Source: Salipaludibacillus sp047795645 (GTDB lineage Bacteria; Bacillota; Bacilli; Bacillales; Salisediminibacteriaceae). Taken from it: 64,000 nt of DNA. Location of the stretch: assembly GCF_047795645.1 (NCBI RefSeq), contig NZ_CP181045.1, positions 1,302,001 through 1,366,000 of the forward strand. Reading direction: 5' to 3'. Numbering within the stretch: the stretch's first letter is position 1; each line of letters opens with the position of its first letter. A program made the position numbers and the translations under genes. Shown here piece by piece: positions 1 through 9,959 of this stretch. Under the pieces are notes generated by a model. It made no database searches, was not told where the DNA came from, and saw only the letters and a list, made by a program, of their open reading frames with translations.

Positions 1-1440
1 AAAGAAAATACTAATTAGTTTTGATAAATCAAATGGGGATATTGGATACATATACGATCGCCCAAACTGATCTATTTTACAACTATGAAACAGGAGTAAG
101 CCAAATATTAGCGAATATCCATACAGACCTAAAACCGAAGCTGACAGTAAGAAGAGATACCGCATTGTCCTCCACGCTGTAACTGTCTCCCACGAAGGCA
201 ATGTGAATGTCGAAATTGCTGTAAAAGCAATGATAATTACCATTGTATTGCTAACAATTCCAGCTTCAACGGCGGCTGTACCAATTACAAGGCCTCCAAC
301 GATACCAATTGTTTGACCAACAAAACTGGGTAAACGAATACTTGCTTCCACAAGGATGTCTAAAGCCATCATCATAAACAAAGCTTCAGCTTGCGCTGGT
401 AATGGAATGTCAGATCGTGATTCGGCTATCGTTAACGCGAGGGTTGTTGGAAGTAACTCAGGGTGAAAAGCAACGAGCGATACATAAATAGCTGGTAAAA
501 TTGCCCCAAATAACACTGAAAAAAAACGTAGCAGCCTCGTGAACAAAAAGCTCCATTTCACAAAGAATGTTTCATCTTCATAAGAAGTAATCGAGTCCAT
601 GAAATACGTTGGTGTGATAAGACAGAAAGTTGAATTATCTACAAGGATAGCCATTTTACCGTTGAATAACTCGTAACAAACATTATCTAATCGTTCAGTT
701 CTTGAGTGTTGAGGAAAAAGAGCAAACGGGTACTGACTCAAATGATTGGATAAATCACCTAATGAAAAAAGGTGCTTCTTATTGTACGTTTTCAACTTTT
801 CAGACATAAATTCTATCTCACCTTCCTCCATGTATTGTTCCATGTAGAGAAAGGCAACTTTCGTTTGCGTTTGAGTACCTAGACAAAACTCTTTGGTTTT
901 CAACCGAGGATCTTTTATCATTTTCCTAACCAATGATACATTCGTTTCAATATTTTCAATTAAACCAATTTTTGTTCCATAGACTTGTTGTTCTGTACTA
1001 GGATCAGTTAAACTTCTCCTTGTAACATCTTCCATCTGAAGAATAAGTGGAATTGAGTTATCAACGTGAAGTAACACATTCCCAGAATGAAGCTCTTTTA
1101 TCAATTGAGTCCACTCCGTTGCTTTTTCTATACCTGAAACATGGAGATGTTGTTTCAAGTCAGTCATTTGATAATAATCGTTTTCCTGCAATGGCTGAAG
1201 TACATTATGGTGAAAAAGAATTTCGTTGATCATTCCTTGAAAATAATAAATCTGAACAGGACCTTGCTTCGTTTCTATCGTTATATGTGAAAAGTCATAA
1301 GATTCATTGAATATTTTATCGAGCTTTTCGGTAACTTCTTCTGCATATGTTGGAAGGGGTTCTTTGTTATTTATAAAATTTGCTAAGTATGTTTCGAATG
1401 ATTCGTCACTTACTGTTTGTTTAATATTTTTTAATGACAA
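1..1440 (-). CDS. GerA-family spore germination protein, C-terminus cut by window edge
   Basis: This is the A-subunit type of a nutrient germinant receptor, a membrane protein of the spore inner membrane that helps sense germinants. I translated the minus strand by hand: 480 codons are open from a TTG at 1440 down to base 1 without a stop. The start is set by AGGAGGG about 6 nt upstream. The first ~270 residues are hydrophilic. The rest is hydrophobic with the family signature around residues 345-370 (LPLPAQAEALFMMMALDILV, then EASIRLP). Full-length relatives run about 480-550 residues, so only the extreme C-terminus is missing. The B and C subunits would be expected beyond the left edge. Which germinant it serves cannot be told. 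Confidence 0.9.
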   Translation of the reverse strand, partial: MSLKNIKQTVSDESFETYLANFINNKEPLPTYAEEVTEKLDKIFNESYDFSHITIETKQGPVQIYYFQGMINEILFHHNVLQPLQENDYYQMTDLKQHLHVSGIEKATEWTQLIKELHSGNVLLHVDNSIPLILQMEDVTRRSLTDPSTEQQVYGTKIGLIENIETNVSLVRKMIKDPRLKTKEFCLGTQTQTKVAFLYMEQYMEEGEIEFMSEKLKTYNKKHLFSLGDLSNHLSQYPFALFPQHSRTERLDNVCYELFNGKMAILVDNSTFCLITPTYFMDSITSYEDETFFVKWSFLFTRLLRFFSVLFGAILPAIYVSLVAFHPELLPTTLALTIAESRSDIPLPAQAEALFMMMALDILVEASIRLPSFVGQTIGIVGGLVIGTAAVEAGIVSNTMVIIIAFTAISTFTLPSWETVTAWRTMRYLFLLSASVLGLYGYSLIFGLLLFHSCKIDQFGRSYMYPISPFDLSKLISIFF

Positions 1441-1564
1441 GACGCTCCCTCCTTCTACTACAATTATAGTTTGTAGATAAAAGGAAAAAATATGCACCTT
1501 CTTTTATACTATATTTTCACTAGTTAACATAATATAATTACAGTTAACTTATTGCACAACAAAG

Positions 1565-1598
1565 AAAAACCGTCAAAAGAATTACTCTTTTAACGGTT
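1565..1598 (-). terminator. Terminator after parC
   Basis: Inverted repeat AACCGTCAAAAGA / TCTTTTAACGGTT around a 5-nt loop. Read on the minus strand it is followed by a T-rich run, directly downstream of the parC stop codon. Confidence 0.8.
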
Positions 1599-1606
1599 AA
1601 AATATT

Positions 1607-4084
1607 TTAAAATAGTTTACCATCTTCTGGTGGTTCTTCCTCTAGACTTGATTTTTCAGGACGTTCCCCTTTTTCAACCCAAGAATCCTTGACTTCTCCA
1701 GTTGAGTTCGTATCAAATAAGAATGACCCATTTGTATAACGATCATTTGATCTAATAGTTCTTACCTCTACCGATCCTTCAGTATTATCTTCCATTTGAA
1801 CGTGAACTGTATCAAAAGAACCTAGTACATGAACAAAAGCTACTCGATGAGGATTACGTTTTAATTCTTTTATCATTACCATTCCACGCTTTGCCCTAGT
1901 CGTTTTTTCAAAAGAACTTAAACTCATTTTTTTGAAAGAAGACCGCTGCGTCAATAAGAAAATCCATGGTTTGTCATTTGCATTGAAAATTTGACAACTC
2001 ATAACTTCATCATTTTCTTTTAAATTAATCGCTTTTACACCTGCGGTTCGTTGGCCAGTCGTTCCAACCTCTTCTTCGCCATACCATAATCCATAACCAA
2101 ATTTACTTGCCAGAAAAATGTCTTTCTGTCCATCAGTCAACGACACATGAACAAGTTCATCATCTGGTTTTAATTTTACTGCCATTAGTGCTTTTGAATG
2201 TCTTTGTGCTTTGTAATCTTTTAATACTGATCTCTTAATCATCCCATTCTTTGTTGCAAACAATAAATACCGATCGTCTTCAAACTCTCGAATCGGAATT
2301 GCATGGATGATATCATCATTCTGATCCATCGAAACTAAGTTAGCAACATGTTGACCGCTATCTTTCCAACGATTCTCGGGTAACAGGTGCACAGGTAAGA
2401 ATAGATATGAGCCTTTTTTGGTAAATAGTAGCAACGTATCAGTCGTATTGATTTCCATCGAATGGACTAGCCTATCAGAATCTTTCATACTAGGTAGTTC
2501 ACCATTAGAAGCCGAATAAGAGCGAATGCTAGACCTTTTCACGTAGCCGTCTTTTGTCACTGTTACTCTAACATCCTCAGATGGAACGATCACTTCTAGA
2601 TTAATTTGTAAATCTTCTATTTCTGCTTCAATCACTGTTTTACGATCATCATCATACAATTTTTTTATTCTATTTAAGTCTTTCTTAATTTCATGTATGA
2701 GATTTTTATCACTAGCCAAGACTGCCTCTAACTTTTCGATTAATTTTTTTAGCTCGTCTGCCTCTTCTTGTAATGTTGTAATATCCGTGTTGGTTAAACG
2801 GTATAACTGTAAATTTACAATCGCTTCTGATTGAGGTTCTGAGAACTGGAACTGCTCTTGCAGGCGATCTTTTGCATTTCTTTTGTCAGTCGATGAGCGA
2901 ATTGTACTAATCACTTCATCTAAAACAGAAATCGCCTTTATTAGCCCAACCACGATATGTGCCCGTTCTTTTGCCTTCGTTAAGTCAAAATTGGTTTGTC
3001 TTGTTAGAACTTCTTTTTGATGCGTAATATAAGCATCAAGCATTTCCTTTATTCCAAGTTGCAACGGTGTTTTCTTGAAAATAGCAACCATATTAAAGTT
3101 GTAGAAAACTTGTAAATCCGTATTTTTATATAAAAAATGAAGGATTCCTTTACCATCTGCTTCTTTCTTTAACTCAATAATAATTCGTAACCCAGTACGA
3201 TCGGTATCATCGCGAACTTCTGCTATGCCATCTACTTTCTTATCAAGTCGAAGCTCATCCATTTTTTTGACTAAATTTGCTTTATTTACTTCATAAGGAA
3301 TTTCTGTAATGACAATTTGCTCTCTACCACCACGAAGCGCTTCAATTTCAGCTTTGCCTCGCAAAATAATTCTCCCTTTACCTGTTTCATATGCTTTCTT
3401 TAATCCTTCAACACCTTGAATCGTTCCCCCGGTTGGGAAATCTGGTCCCTTAATGTACTTCATTAAATCATCAATAGTACAATCAGGATTCTCCATTTGA
3501 TGAATCGCTGCTTTGATTACTTCGCCTAAATGATGGGGCGGTATATCTGTTGCATACCCACTTGAAATCCCTGTTGAACCGTTTACAAGTAGATTCGGAT
3601 AACTTGCAGGTAATACAACTGGTTCTTCTTGAGAATCATCAAAGTTTGGCATGAAATCAACTGTATTTTTTTCAATATCACGAAGCATTTCAGAAGCAAT
3701 CTTGGAAAGGCGTGCCTCTGTGTAACGCATCGCTGCTGGCGGATCACCATCGACCGAACCATTGTTACCATGCATTTGCACGAGTTGATGCCTCATCTTC
3801 CAGTCTTGACTTTGTCTAATCATCGCTTCATATACGGATGAATCACCATGAGGATGATAGTTACCAATAACGTTACCAACGGTTTTAGCTGCTTTACGAA
3901 ATGGTTTATCAGACGTATTTCGATCAACGTGCATCGCATAAAGAATTCTTCGCTGTACTGGTTTCAGACCATCTCTAGCATCCGGTAGAGCCCTGTCTTG
4001 TATAATATATTTACTGTATCGTCCAAACCTATCCCCTAGAACATCTTCAAGAGGAAGGTCTAAATATCGCTCTTTCTCTTCCAA
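1607..4084 (-). CDS. parC: DNA topoisomerase IV subunit A
   Basis: ParC is the DNA-cleaving subunit of topoisomerase IV, which decatenates daughter chromosomes as a ParC2ParE2 complex. The 825-residue product has the catalytic tyrosine at Tyr121 (AAMRYTEARLS) and the quinolone-resistance region HPHGDSSVYEAM. In that region Ser82 and Glu86 match E. coli ParC Ser80 and Glu84; both are the wild-type, drug-sensitive residues. The C-terminal half is the beta-pinwheel domain. Translation starts at TTG 3 nt after the parE stop, using GAGGAGGAG inside the end of parE, so the two are translationally linked. GyrA is the alternative, but the direct pairing with parE and the absence of a nearby gyrB-recF context favour ParC. 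Confidence 0.95.
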   Translation of the reverse strand: MEEKERYLDLPLEDVLGDRFGRYSKYIIQDRALPDARDGLKPVQRRILYAMHVDRNTSDKPFRKAAKTVGNVIGNYHPHGDSSVYEAMIRQSQDWKMRHQLVQMHGNNGSVDGDPPAAMRYTEARLSKIASEMLRDIEKNTVDFMPNFDDSQEEPVVLPASYPNLLVNGSTGISSGYATDIPPHHLGEVIKAAIHQMENPDCTIDDLMKYIKGPDFPTGGTIQGVEGLKKAYETGKGRIILRGKAEIEALRGGREQIVITEIPYEVNKANLVKKMDELRLDKKVDGIAEVRDDTDRTGLRIIIELKKEADGKGILHFLYKNTDLQVFYNFNMVAIFKKTPLQLGIKEMLDAYITHQKEVLTRQTNFDLTKAKERAHIVVGLIKAISVLDEVISTIRSSTDKRNAKDRLQEQFQFSEPQSEAIVNLQLYRLTNTDITTLQEEADELKKLIEKLEAVLASDKNLIHEIKKDLNRIKKLYDDDRKTVIEAEIEDLQINLEVIVPSEDVRVTVTKDGYVKRSSIRSYSASNGELPSMKDSDRLVHSMEINTTDTLLLFTKKGSYLFLPVHLLPENRWKDSGQHVANLVSMDQNDDIIHAIPIREFEDDRYLLFATKNGMIKRSVLKDYKAQRHSKALMAVKLKPDDELVHVSLTDGQKDIFLASKFGYGLWYGEEEVGTTGQRTAGVKAINLKENDEVMSCQIFNANDKPWIFLLTQRSSFKKMSLSSFEKTTRAKRGMVMIKELKRNPHRVAFVHVLGSFDTVHVQMEDNTEGSVEVRTIRSNDRYTNGSFLFDTNSTGEVKDSWVEKGERPEKSSLEEEPPEDGKLF

Positions 4085-4087
4085 CGA

Positions 4088-6064
4088 TTACTCCTCCTCT
4101 GTGACTAATAAATGGTCATTATCTAAAATATTTGTATCTTCATCTAATCCGAATTTAACATTTCGTTCAATCCATTTCCTACGAGGTTCCACTTTATCAC
4201 CCATTAACGTAGAGATATGTCGCTCAGCGCGTGCAACATCATCAATCGTTACTCGAACCAACGTTCTAGTTTCAGGGTCCATAGTTGTTTCCCACAATTG
4301 AGTAGCATCCATTTCACCAAGACCTTTGTAACGTTGTAAAGTATATCCTTTTCCAACAAGATCAATAGCACCTTGCAATCCATTTTCATCCCATGCATAT
4401 TCAACTTTTTCCTTTTTTCCAACACCTTTACTTACTTTATAAAGCGGAGGTAGGGCAATATAAATGTGACCCTTCTCAATAAGAGGAAGCATGTATCTGT
4501 AGAAAAAAGTAAGTATCAGTACTTGAATGTGGGCTCCATCAGTATCCGCATCTGTCATGATGACAATTTTATCGTAGTTAATATTTGTCACATCAAAGTC
4601 CGGACCTACATCTCCACCAATGGCATAGATGATTGTGCGTATTTCTTCATTTTTCATAATGTCGGCTAATTTCGCTTTTTCCGTGTTAATTACTTTTCCA
4701 CGGAGTGGAAGTACTGCTTGGAATTTTCGATCACGACCTTGTTTAGCTGAACCACCTGCTGAATCACCCTCGACTAAATACAATTCATTTTTAGACGCAT
4801 TTTTAGACTGAGCTGGCGTGAGTTTGCCACTTAATAACGCATCTTTCCGTCTATTTTTTTTACCGCTTCTCGCATCTTCTCTCGCTTTTCTTGCTGCTAA
4901 CCTAGCTTGTGAAGCTTTTATTGCTTTTCGAATAAGGTTATTACTAATGTCTGGCTTTTCTTCTAAATAGAAAGCTAATTTATCAGATATAACATTGTCC
5001 ACAGCTGAACGGGCCGCTGGTGAACCTAGTTTCCCTTTTGTTTGCCCTTCGAATTGTAGCTTTTCTTCTGGAATTCGAACGGAGATTATTGCCGTGAAGC
5101 CTTCACGAATATCATTACCATCAAGGTTTTTATCTCTGTCTTTTAAGAGCTGTAGTTTTCGTGCATGTTCATTCACAGCTCTTGTCACTGCTGCTTTTGC
5201 ACCTAATTCATGTGTTCCACCATCTTTTGTACGAACATTATTAACAAAAGACAACATGTTTTCGGTATAACCATCGTTATATTGAAAAGCAAAATCAACT
5301 TCGATTTCTTCATGCTCTCCCTCAAATGATACTATTGGATGAAGGGTTTCTTTCTCTTCATTTAAATAACCAACAAATGCTTCTAAACCTGTCTCAAACT
5401 GAAATATTTCTTTTTCGTTATACTGATTAGATCGTTCATCACTTAATTCTATTTTGATGCCCTTTAGTAAGAAAGCTGCCTCGCGCAGTCGCTCAGCTAA
5501 TGTATCATAGTGGTAAACAATCGTATTAAAGATAGATGGGTCCGGTTTAAAGTGAATCGTCGTTCCCGTTTTTCGAGTTTTCCCTATCGTCTCTAGAGTT
5601 GTTGCTGGTTTTCCACCATTCTCAAATCTTTGTCGATATACGGAGCCATCCCGATGAATTGTCACTTCTAGCCACTCTGACAGAGCATTCACTACAGAAG
5701 CGCCAACTCCATGTAGACCACCACTCGTTTTGTATCCACCTTGACCGAATTTCCCCCCGGCGTGAAGTACCGTTAAAATTACTTCAGACGTAGGCTTTCC
5801 GGTTGAGTGCATTCCTGTAGGAAAGCCTCGTCCCTCATCCATCACACTAATACTGTTATCTTTATGTATTTTGACGGTTATAGTTTTACCGTGACCAGCT
5901 AAAATTTCATCAACTGAGTTATCAACAATTTCAAATACAAGATGATGAAGTCCGCGATGGTCTGTACTACCTATATACATGCCTGGCCTTTTTCTGACCG
6001 CTTCTAATCCTTCAAGTACTTGAATGGCATCGTCATTATACTCAAATTCTTTTTTTGTGGACAA
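4088..6064 (-). CDS. parE: DNA topoisomerase IV subunit B
   Basis: ParE is the ATPase subunit of topoisomerase IV. It has an N-terminal GHKL ATPase fold (EIVDNSVDE with Glu45 and Asn49, DEGRGFPTG, GLHGVGASVVNALS). The TOPRIM region carries LVEGDSAGGSAKQGRDR at about residue 430 and the metal-binding DADTDGAH near 510. Length 658 aa is normal. The start is a TTG (first residues MSTKKEFEYND) preceded by GAGGGG. It is the first gene of a parE-parC operon that ends at the terminator downstream of parC. GyrB is the alternative, but the C-terminal ending and synteny with a YneT-like gene just upstream match parE. Confidence 0.95.
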   Translation of the reverse strand: MSTKKEFEYNDDAIQVLEGLEAVRKRPGMYIGSTDHRGLHHLVFEIVDNSVDEILAGHGKTITVKIHKDNSISVMDEGRGFPTGMHSTGKPTSEVILTVLHAGGKFGQGGYKTSGGLHGVGASVVNALSEWLEVTIHRDGSVYRQRFENGGKPATTLETIGKTRKTGTTIHFKPDPSIFNTIVYHYDTLAERLREAAFLLKGIKIELSDERSNQYNEKEIFQFETGLEAFVGYLNEEKETLHPIVSFEGEHEEIEVDFAFQYNDGYTENMLSFVNNVRTKDGGTHELGAKAAVTRAVNEHARKLQLLKDRDKNLDGNDIREGFTAIISVRIPEEKLQFEGQTKGKLGSPAARSAVDNVISDKLAFYLEEKPDISNNLIRKAIKASQARLAARKAREDARSGKKNRRKDALLSGKLTPAQSKNASKNELYLVEGDSAGGSAKQGRDRKFQAVLPLRGKVINTEKAKLADIMKNEEIRTIIYAIGGDVGPDFDVTNINYDKIVIMTDADTDGAHIQVLILTFFYRYMLPLIEKGHIYIALPPLYKVSKGVGKKEKVEYAWDENGLQGAIDLVGKGYTLQRYKGLGEMDATQLWETTMDPETRTLVRVTIDDVARAERHISTLMGDKVEPRRKWIERNVKFGLDEDTNILDNDHLLVTEEE

Positions 6065-6394
6065 TGCTTTAAACCCCTCTCTATTTCATTCCGTTCTTTG
6101 CCTAGTATCTAACATAACACAACTAAACCGTTGTTTCGATAACTATCCATGAATAAACGCGGAAATGATTTTATCAATCATACTAAAAATAAAGGGAAAG
6201 TATAGTATTTGTCAACTTTTTTTCTACCTTACTCATCTAGATTGACCCTATTTTAACAAAAAAAAACACCCTATAGAAGGGTGCTTTTTCATCAAATAAA
6301 GCGCATACATTTGCAGGATTAACAAGTATCGGCTTTCCTTTAGTAGAGAAATGTGACAAGCTCACATAAAATTTAAGCAAATTGGAATTTCTGA
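6065..6394. other. Intergenic region upstream of parE
   Basis: This 330-nt stretch holds no convincing gene. It contains the stem-loop terminator at 6267-6283 and must carry the parE promoter on the minus strand, though I see no clear -35/-10 pair. A short perfect inverted repeat ATGTGACAAGCTCACAT lies at about 6350-6366. The plsY gene that I recall near yneT in B. subtilis is not present here. Confidence 0.6.
6258..6284 (-). terminator. Terminator after the yneT-like gene
   Basis: CACCCT / AGGGTG stem with a short loop. On the minus strand it is followed by nine T residues. It ends the usp-yneT transcript before parE. Confidence 0.75.
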
Positions 6395-6808
6395 CTATTT
6401 GATTAAGATCGCGTGTTCAACCTTAATGCATCGGTCCATAATCACTGTTTTCCCTGCTTCTTGTGCAATTTTATAAGCTTCTTCGTCAGCTAAGCCTAGC
6501 TGAGTCCAAAAGACTTTAGCATTCGTTTTTGCTGTACTTTTAGCAATATCAACTAAAAATTCTTTTCTGCGAAAAACATTAACGATATCAATTGATCCCT
6601 CAATTTCTGTTAAGCTGCTAACTGCTTTAATCCCAAACACCTCATCGATAGACGGATTCACCGGTATAATCTGATAGCCCGCATGAATTAAAGCTTCAGC
6701 AATCTGATAAGACGTCCGTTCTGGATTTTTGGATAAACCAACAATCGCTATTCGTTTTGATTCTTCTAATATTTTTTTAATTTCTTCTCTAGTTGGGTTT
6801 TCCACCAT
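6395..6808 (-). CDS. yneT: CoA-binding domain protein, YneT-like
   Basis: A small cytoplasmic Rossmann-fold protein of the CoA-binding family (CoA_binding_2). Exact role is unknown. The 137-residue product has the nucleotide-binding pattern IAIVGLSKNPERTSYQIAEAL near the N-terminus, the conserved IIPVNPSIDEVFG after the second strand, and VFWTQLG plus MDRCIKVEH near the C-terminus, all typical of the family. I chose ATG at 6808 because GGAGTGATTG lies 5-6 nt upstream; a TTG three bases earlier is too close. It sits 16 nt after a universal stress gene and before parE, as yneT does beside parE in B. subtilis. Confidence 0.85.
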   Translation of the reverse strand: MVENPTREEIKKILEESKRIAIVGLSKNPERTSYQIAEALIHAGYQIIPVNPSIDEVFGIKAVSSLTEIEGSIDIVNVFRRKEFLVDIAKSTAKTNAKVFWTQLGLADEEAYKIAQEAGKTVIMDRCIKVEHAILIK

Positions 6809-6824
6809 CAATCACTCCATTTTC

Positions 6825-7247
6825 TTATTTGACGATCATGACTGGACATTGAACTCTTTTGGCAACTTTGTGGCTTACACTGCCTAACACCATTTGTTGC
6901 AACTGATTCAAACCACGACTGCCTAGAATAACCATGTCATATTCCTTACTATTAGCTTCTCGTACAATCGTTGGGCCAGGTTCTCCGAAAGTATGTAGAA
7001 TAGTCATAGGGATATTTTCTTTTTCAATCATTTCTTGAATAGGAAATACCCTTTCCTTTTTATGGTTTGGTATTTCACGAGAATTAACTCCCTCGTCCAT
7101 GACATCAGATCGTGAAGGAACATCATTTAGTACATGGATTAGCGTAATTGTTGCTCCCTCTGTCCATTTAGCTAAATAAACAGCTCTCTCTGCTGCTCTT
7201 TTTGAATGAGGTGAACCATCAGCTGCTAGCAATATTTTTTTAAACAT
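6825..7247 (-). CDS. Universal stress protein, UspA family
   Basis: A 140-residue cytoplasmic UspA-type protein that binds ATP or AMP and is linked to stress survival in the family. It begins with the conserved KKILLAADGSPHSKRAAERA and ends with the ATP-binding signature GSRGLNQLQQMVLGSVSHKV followed by CPVMIVK. The G-2x-G-9x-G(S/T) spacing is intact, so nucleotide binding is expected. The gene probably heads a short operon with the yneT-like gene 16 nt downstream. No regulatory site could be recognised. Confidence 0.9.
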   Translation of the reverse strand: MFKKILLAADGSPHSKRAAERAVYLAKWTEGATITLIHVLNDVPSRSDVMDEGVNSREIPNHKKERVFPIQEMIEKENIPMTILHTFGEPGPTIVREANSKEYDMVILGSRGLNQLQQMVLGSVSHKVAKRVQCPVMIVK

Positions 7248-7382
7248 TGTACCATCCCCTCTCCCTATAGTGTTTCCACATATTTCTATTATAGCGGATA
7301 AACAGAAAAAAGGAACAGGGGATTCTTATGGTTTTTACATCAATTCTGTGAAGTTAAGTAATTAACATTTAATAGGACACTT

Positions 7383-8939
7383 TTATTTCTGGAATAGCGC
7401 TTTTTCAATCAAGTATTCTCGAGCAATATCACTAGCATCCGCATCATTTTCATCGACCTGATAATTCATCTCTTGCATTTCTTCTTCGGTAATCATACCT
7501 TCTAGTTGATTAAGTATCTCTTCAATTTCCGGATGCGCGATTAACACTTCCTCACGAAATAACGGAGCTCCATTGAAAGGTGGGAATAGATTTTCATCGT
7601 CTTCTAATGCTACTAAATTATATTCACGCATATAAGAATCTGTTGAATAAGCATCAATTACTTCTGCATCTCCTGATACCAACGCTCCTAACCTTAACCC
7701 TGGATCCATCGTTTGTACATTTGAGAAATCAATCTCGTAGACTTCTTGAACACCAGGATATCCATCTTGACGATCTGAAAATTCTACGGTGAATGCAGCG
7801 GTTAAGTTATCTTCATGAGCCTTTAAATCTCCAATTGTTTGTAAATTCAAATCTACTGCCATTTCTTCTGTTACAGCGAGAGCATACGTATTTTGATACC
7901 CTAATGGCTCTAAAAAAACTAATTGATGCTCTTCATACATGCCATCTCTTGCTTGCACATAAGCTTCTCGTTCATCGTTACTTACTGCTTCCTCCCCAAG
8001 TAAATCAGCAATCGCTGTTCCTGTGAATTCAAAGTACCCATCTACATCTCCGGATAACAATGCTTGAAAAGCAACATCAGTTGTGCCAATTCCGGGTTCT
8101 AAAATTACGTCATAAGTGGTGTCTTGTTCGATTAAAAGTTTATACATATTAATTATAATTTCAGGTTCAGCACCCAGTTTACCAGCAATAACTATTTCTA
8201 TCCTTTCATCTTCTCCAAACGAACTAACTACGTTTACAATTGGTGGGGTTACAACCAATAATAAGGCAGCTCCTACGACAACGATTATCGGTGTGAGAGA
8301 AGATCCTTGTGATTTCTTCTCTGTTATTCTTAGAATAGTATCGATAAATAATGCAAGGATCGCAGCAGGAATCGCTCCCAATAAAATATAATAATTATTG
8401 CTTCGATTAATGCCAAGCATGATAAGATCACCAAGTCCACCAGCTCCGATTAATGCAGCTAATGTTGCTGTTCCAACTATGAGTACCATCCCTGTTCGAA
8501 TACCTGCCATGATCATTGGCATAGCCAGTGGAAGTTGTACTTTCTGTAATTGCTGTAAAGTCCCCATTCCCATTCCACGAGATGCCTCCATCAAAGCAGG
8601 GTCAACTTGGTTTAACCCTGTATATGTATTACGTAAAATTGGCATCAGCGCATAAGCAGTTAGTGCAACGATCGCAGGTGTCGTACCAATACCTAAAAAT
8701 GGGATTAAAAAACCTAACAAAGCTAAACTAGGAATCGTTTGAAGTACTGCGGTTGCCCCAATAATCGGCTCAGCACCTTTGCGATAATGACTCAACAGGA
8801 TTCCCAACGGCACCGCAATAAATACTGCGATTAACAGCGATATTAAAGACATTTGAATATGTTCCCAAAGAGCCGAGATAAGAAGATCTTGTCGATCGTT
8901 CATCAGTTGAAAAAAGCCCTGTATTGAAGCTATATTCAT
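7383..8939 (-). CDS. opuFB: Osmoprotectant ABC transporter, permease fused to substrate-binding protein (OpuFB type)
   Basis: Membrane component of a glycine betaine/choline-type uptake system. Residues ~1-210 form a BPD permease domain with several membrane segments and the EAA-like loop (ALMEASRGMGMGTLQQLQKV). A further membrane segment at ~215-240 links it to an extracytoplasmic OpuAC-type binding domain (~245-518) beginning IEIVIAGKLGAEPEIIINMY. At 518 aa this is one polypeptide where OpuB/OpuC systems use separate permeases and a lipoprotein. This architecture was described as OpuF in Bacillus. The gene overlaps the ATPase gene by 4 nt. The substrate is inferred, and the ligand cage was not traced. 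Confidence 0.85.
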   Translation of the reverse strand: MNIASIQGFFQLMNDRQDLLISALWEHIQMSLISLLIAVFIAVPLGILLSHYRKGAEPIIGATAVLQTIPSLALLGFLIPFLGIGTTPAIVALTAYALMPILRNTYTGLNQVDPALMEASRGMGMGTLQQLQKVQLPLAMPMIMAGIRTGMVLIVGTATLAALIGAGGLGDLIMLGINRSNNYYILLGAIPAAILALFIDTILRITEKKSQGSSLTPIIVVVGAALLLVVTPPIVNVVSSFGEDERIEIVIAGKLGAEPEIIINMYKLLIEQDTTYDVILEPGIGTTDVAFQALLSGDVDGYFEFTGTAIADLLGEEAVSNDEREAYVQARDGMYEEHQLVFLEPLGYQNTYALAVTEEMAVDLNLQTIGDLKAHEDNLTAAFTVEFSDRQDGYPGVQEVYEIDFSNVQTMDPGLRLGALVSGDAEVIDAYSTDSYMREYNLVALEDDENLFPPFNGAPLFREEVLIAHPEIEEILNQLEGMITEEEMQEMNYQVDENDADASDIAREYLIEKALFQK

Positions 8940-9910
8940 GACAATGCTCCTCCTTTTGTATTCAACTCACCACTCTCAAGATACAGTGCAATATCCTTGT
9001 AGTTAAGTTGTCCTTTGTAATCCATATTATCGAAAACAGCAACAGAATCGCTCTCTAACTGTTTTAATATTTGAAGAGCTTCCTTCACTGTATTATCTGA
9101 GTGTATATACGTAGATTCATTTATCGATGAAGACGAATCCGCTTGAATTAATGGGAACATTTCAGATACTTTTGCAGCCCACAGATCTTTTCGTCCACCC
9201 AAGAATTCACGAACAAATTCATTTTTTGGCGTCTGCAGTATGGTAGATGGTTTATCAATCTGAACAATACCTCCTTCTTTCATCACGCAGATACGATTAC
9301 CTATAGCGAGTGCTTCGTCGATATCATGAGTAACAAATACAATCGTTTTTTTGATCTCTTGTTGTAATTTGACAATATCTTGTTGCAATTGCTCGCGACT
9401 GATAGGATCTAGAGCACTAAAAGGTTCATCCATTAAGACGATATCAGGATCTCCAGCTAACGCACGCACTACACCTACTCTTTGCTGCTGACCTCCAGAT
9501 AACTCACTCGGTTTTCGGTTACGATATGTATCAGGATCTAATCCTACCATGTTAAGTAGTTCACTCACACGTTCGCGAATAGCCTGTTTGGACCATTTTT
9601 TTAATTCAGGTACAATCGCTATGTTCTCCTCTATCGTCATATGAGGAAACAAAGCAATTTGCTGGAGGACATAACCAATGTTCCAGCGTAATTTTTTGAT
9701 ATTTGTTTGTAAAATGTTTTTATCCTGAATTAAAATTTCTCCTTCAGACGAGTCAATAAGCCGGTTAATCATTTTCATCGTCGTCGTTTTTCCACATCCG
9801 CTCGGACCTATAATAACGAACATTTCTCCTTCATTCACTTTAAAACTGACGTTTTGAACGGCCCTTGTACCGCCTGGAAACTCCTTCGAAACATTGATAA
9901 ATTCAATCAT
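8936..9910 (-). CDS. opuFA: Osmoprotectant ABC transporter ATPase (OpuFA type)
   Basis: Cytoplasmic ATPase that drives the fused permease/binding protein encoded just downstream. It has Walker A GPSGCGKTTTMKMI, the ABC signature LSGGQQQRVGVVRAL, Walker B DIVLMDEPFSALD and the H-loop FVTHDIDEAL. After about residue 240 there is a regulatory extension with one CBS-like segment (SDNTVKEALQILKQLESDSV), as in OpuCA/ProV relatives. Length 324 aa is somewhat shorter than OpuCA (about 380), consistent with one rather than two full CBS repeats. Transcription probably starts from the promoter at 9964-9993. Confidence 0.88.
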   Translation of the reverse strand: MIEFINVSKEFPGGTRAVQNVSFKVNEGEMFVIIGPSGCGKTTTMKMINRLIDSSEGEILIQDKNILQTNIKKLRWNIGYVLQQIALFPHMTIEENIAIVPELKKWSKQAIRERVSELLNMVGLDPDTYRNRKPSELSGGQQQRVGVVRALAGDPDIVLMDEPFSALDPISREQLQQDIVKLQQEIKKTIVFVTHDIDEALAIGNRICVMKEGGIVQIDKPSTILQTPKNEFVREFLGGRKDLWAAKVSEMFPLIQADSSSSINESTYIHSDNTVKEALQILKQLESDSVAVFDNMDYKGQLNYKDIALYLESGELNTKGGALS

Positions 9911-9959
9911 GTATAGACCAACTCCTCGTCATTTATCGTGATATAAGCTTCATAATATT

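Noticed and set aside
6350..6366. ATGTGA-CAAGC-TCACAT dyad as a CRP/Fnr site
   Set aside because: The spacer is 5 nt rather than the 6 nt of CRP/Fnr boxes, and it lies downstream of one gene and far from the parE start. Likely coincidence.
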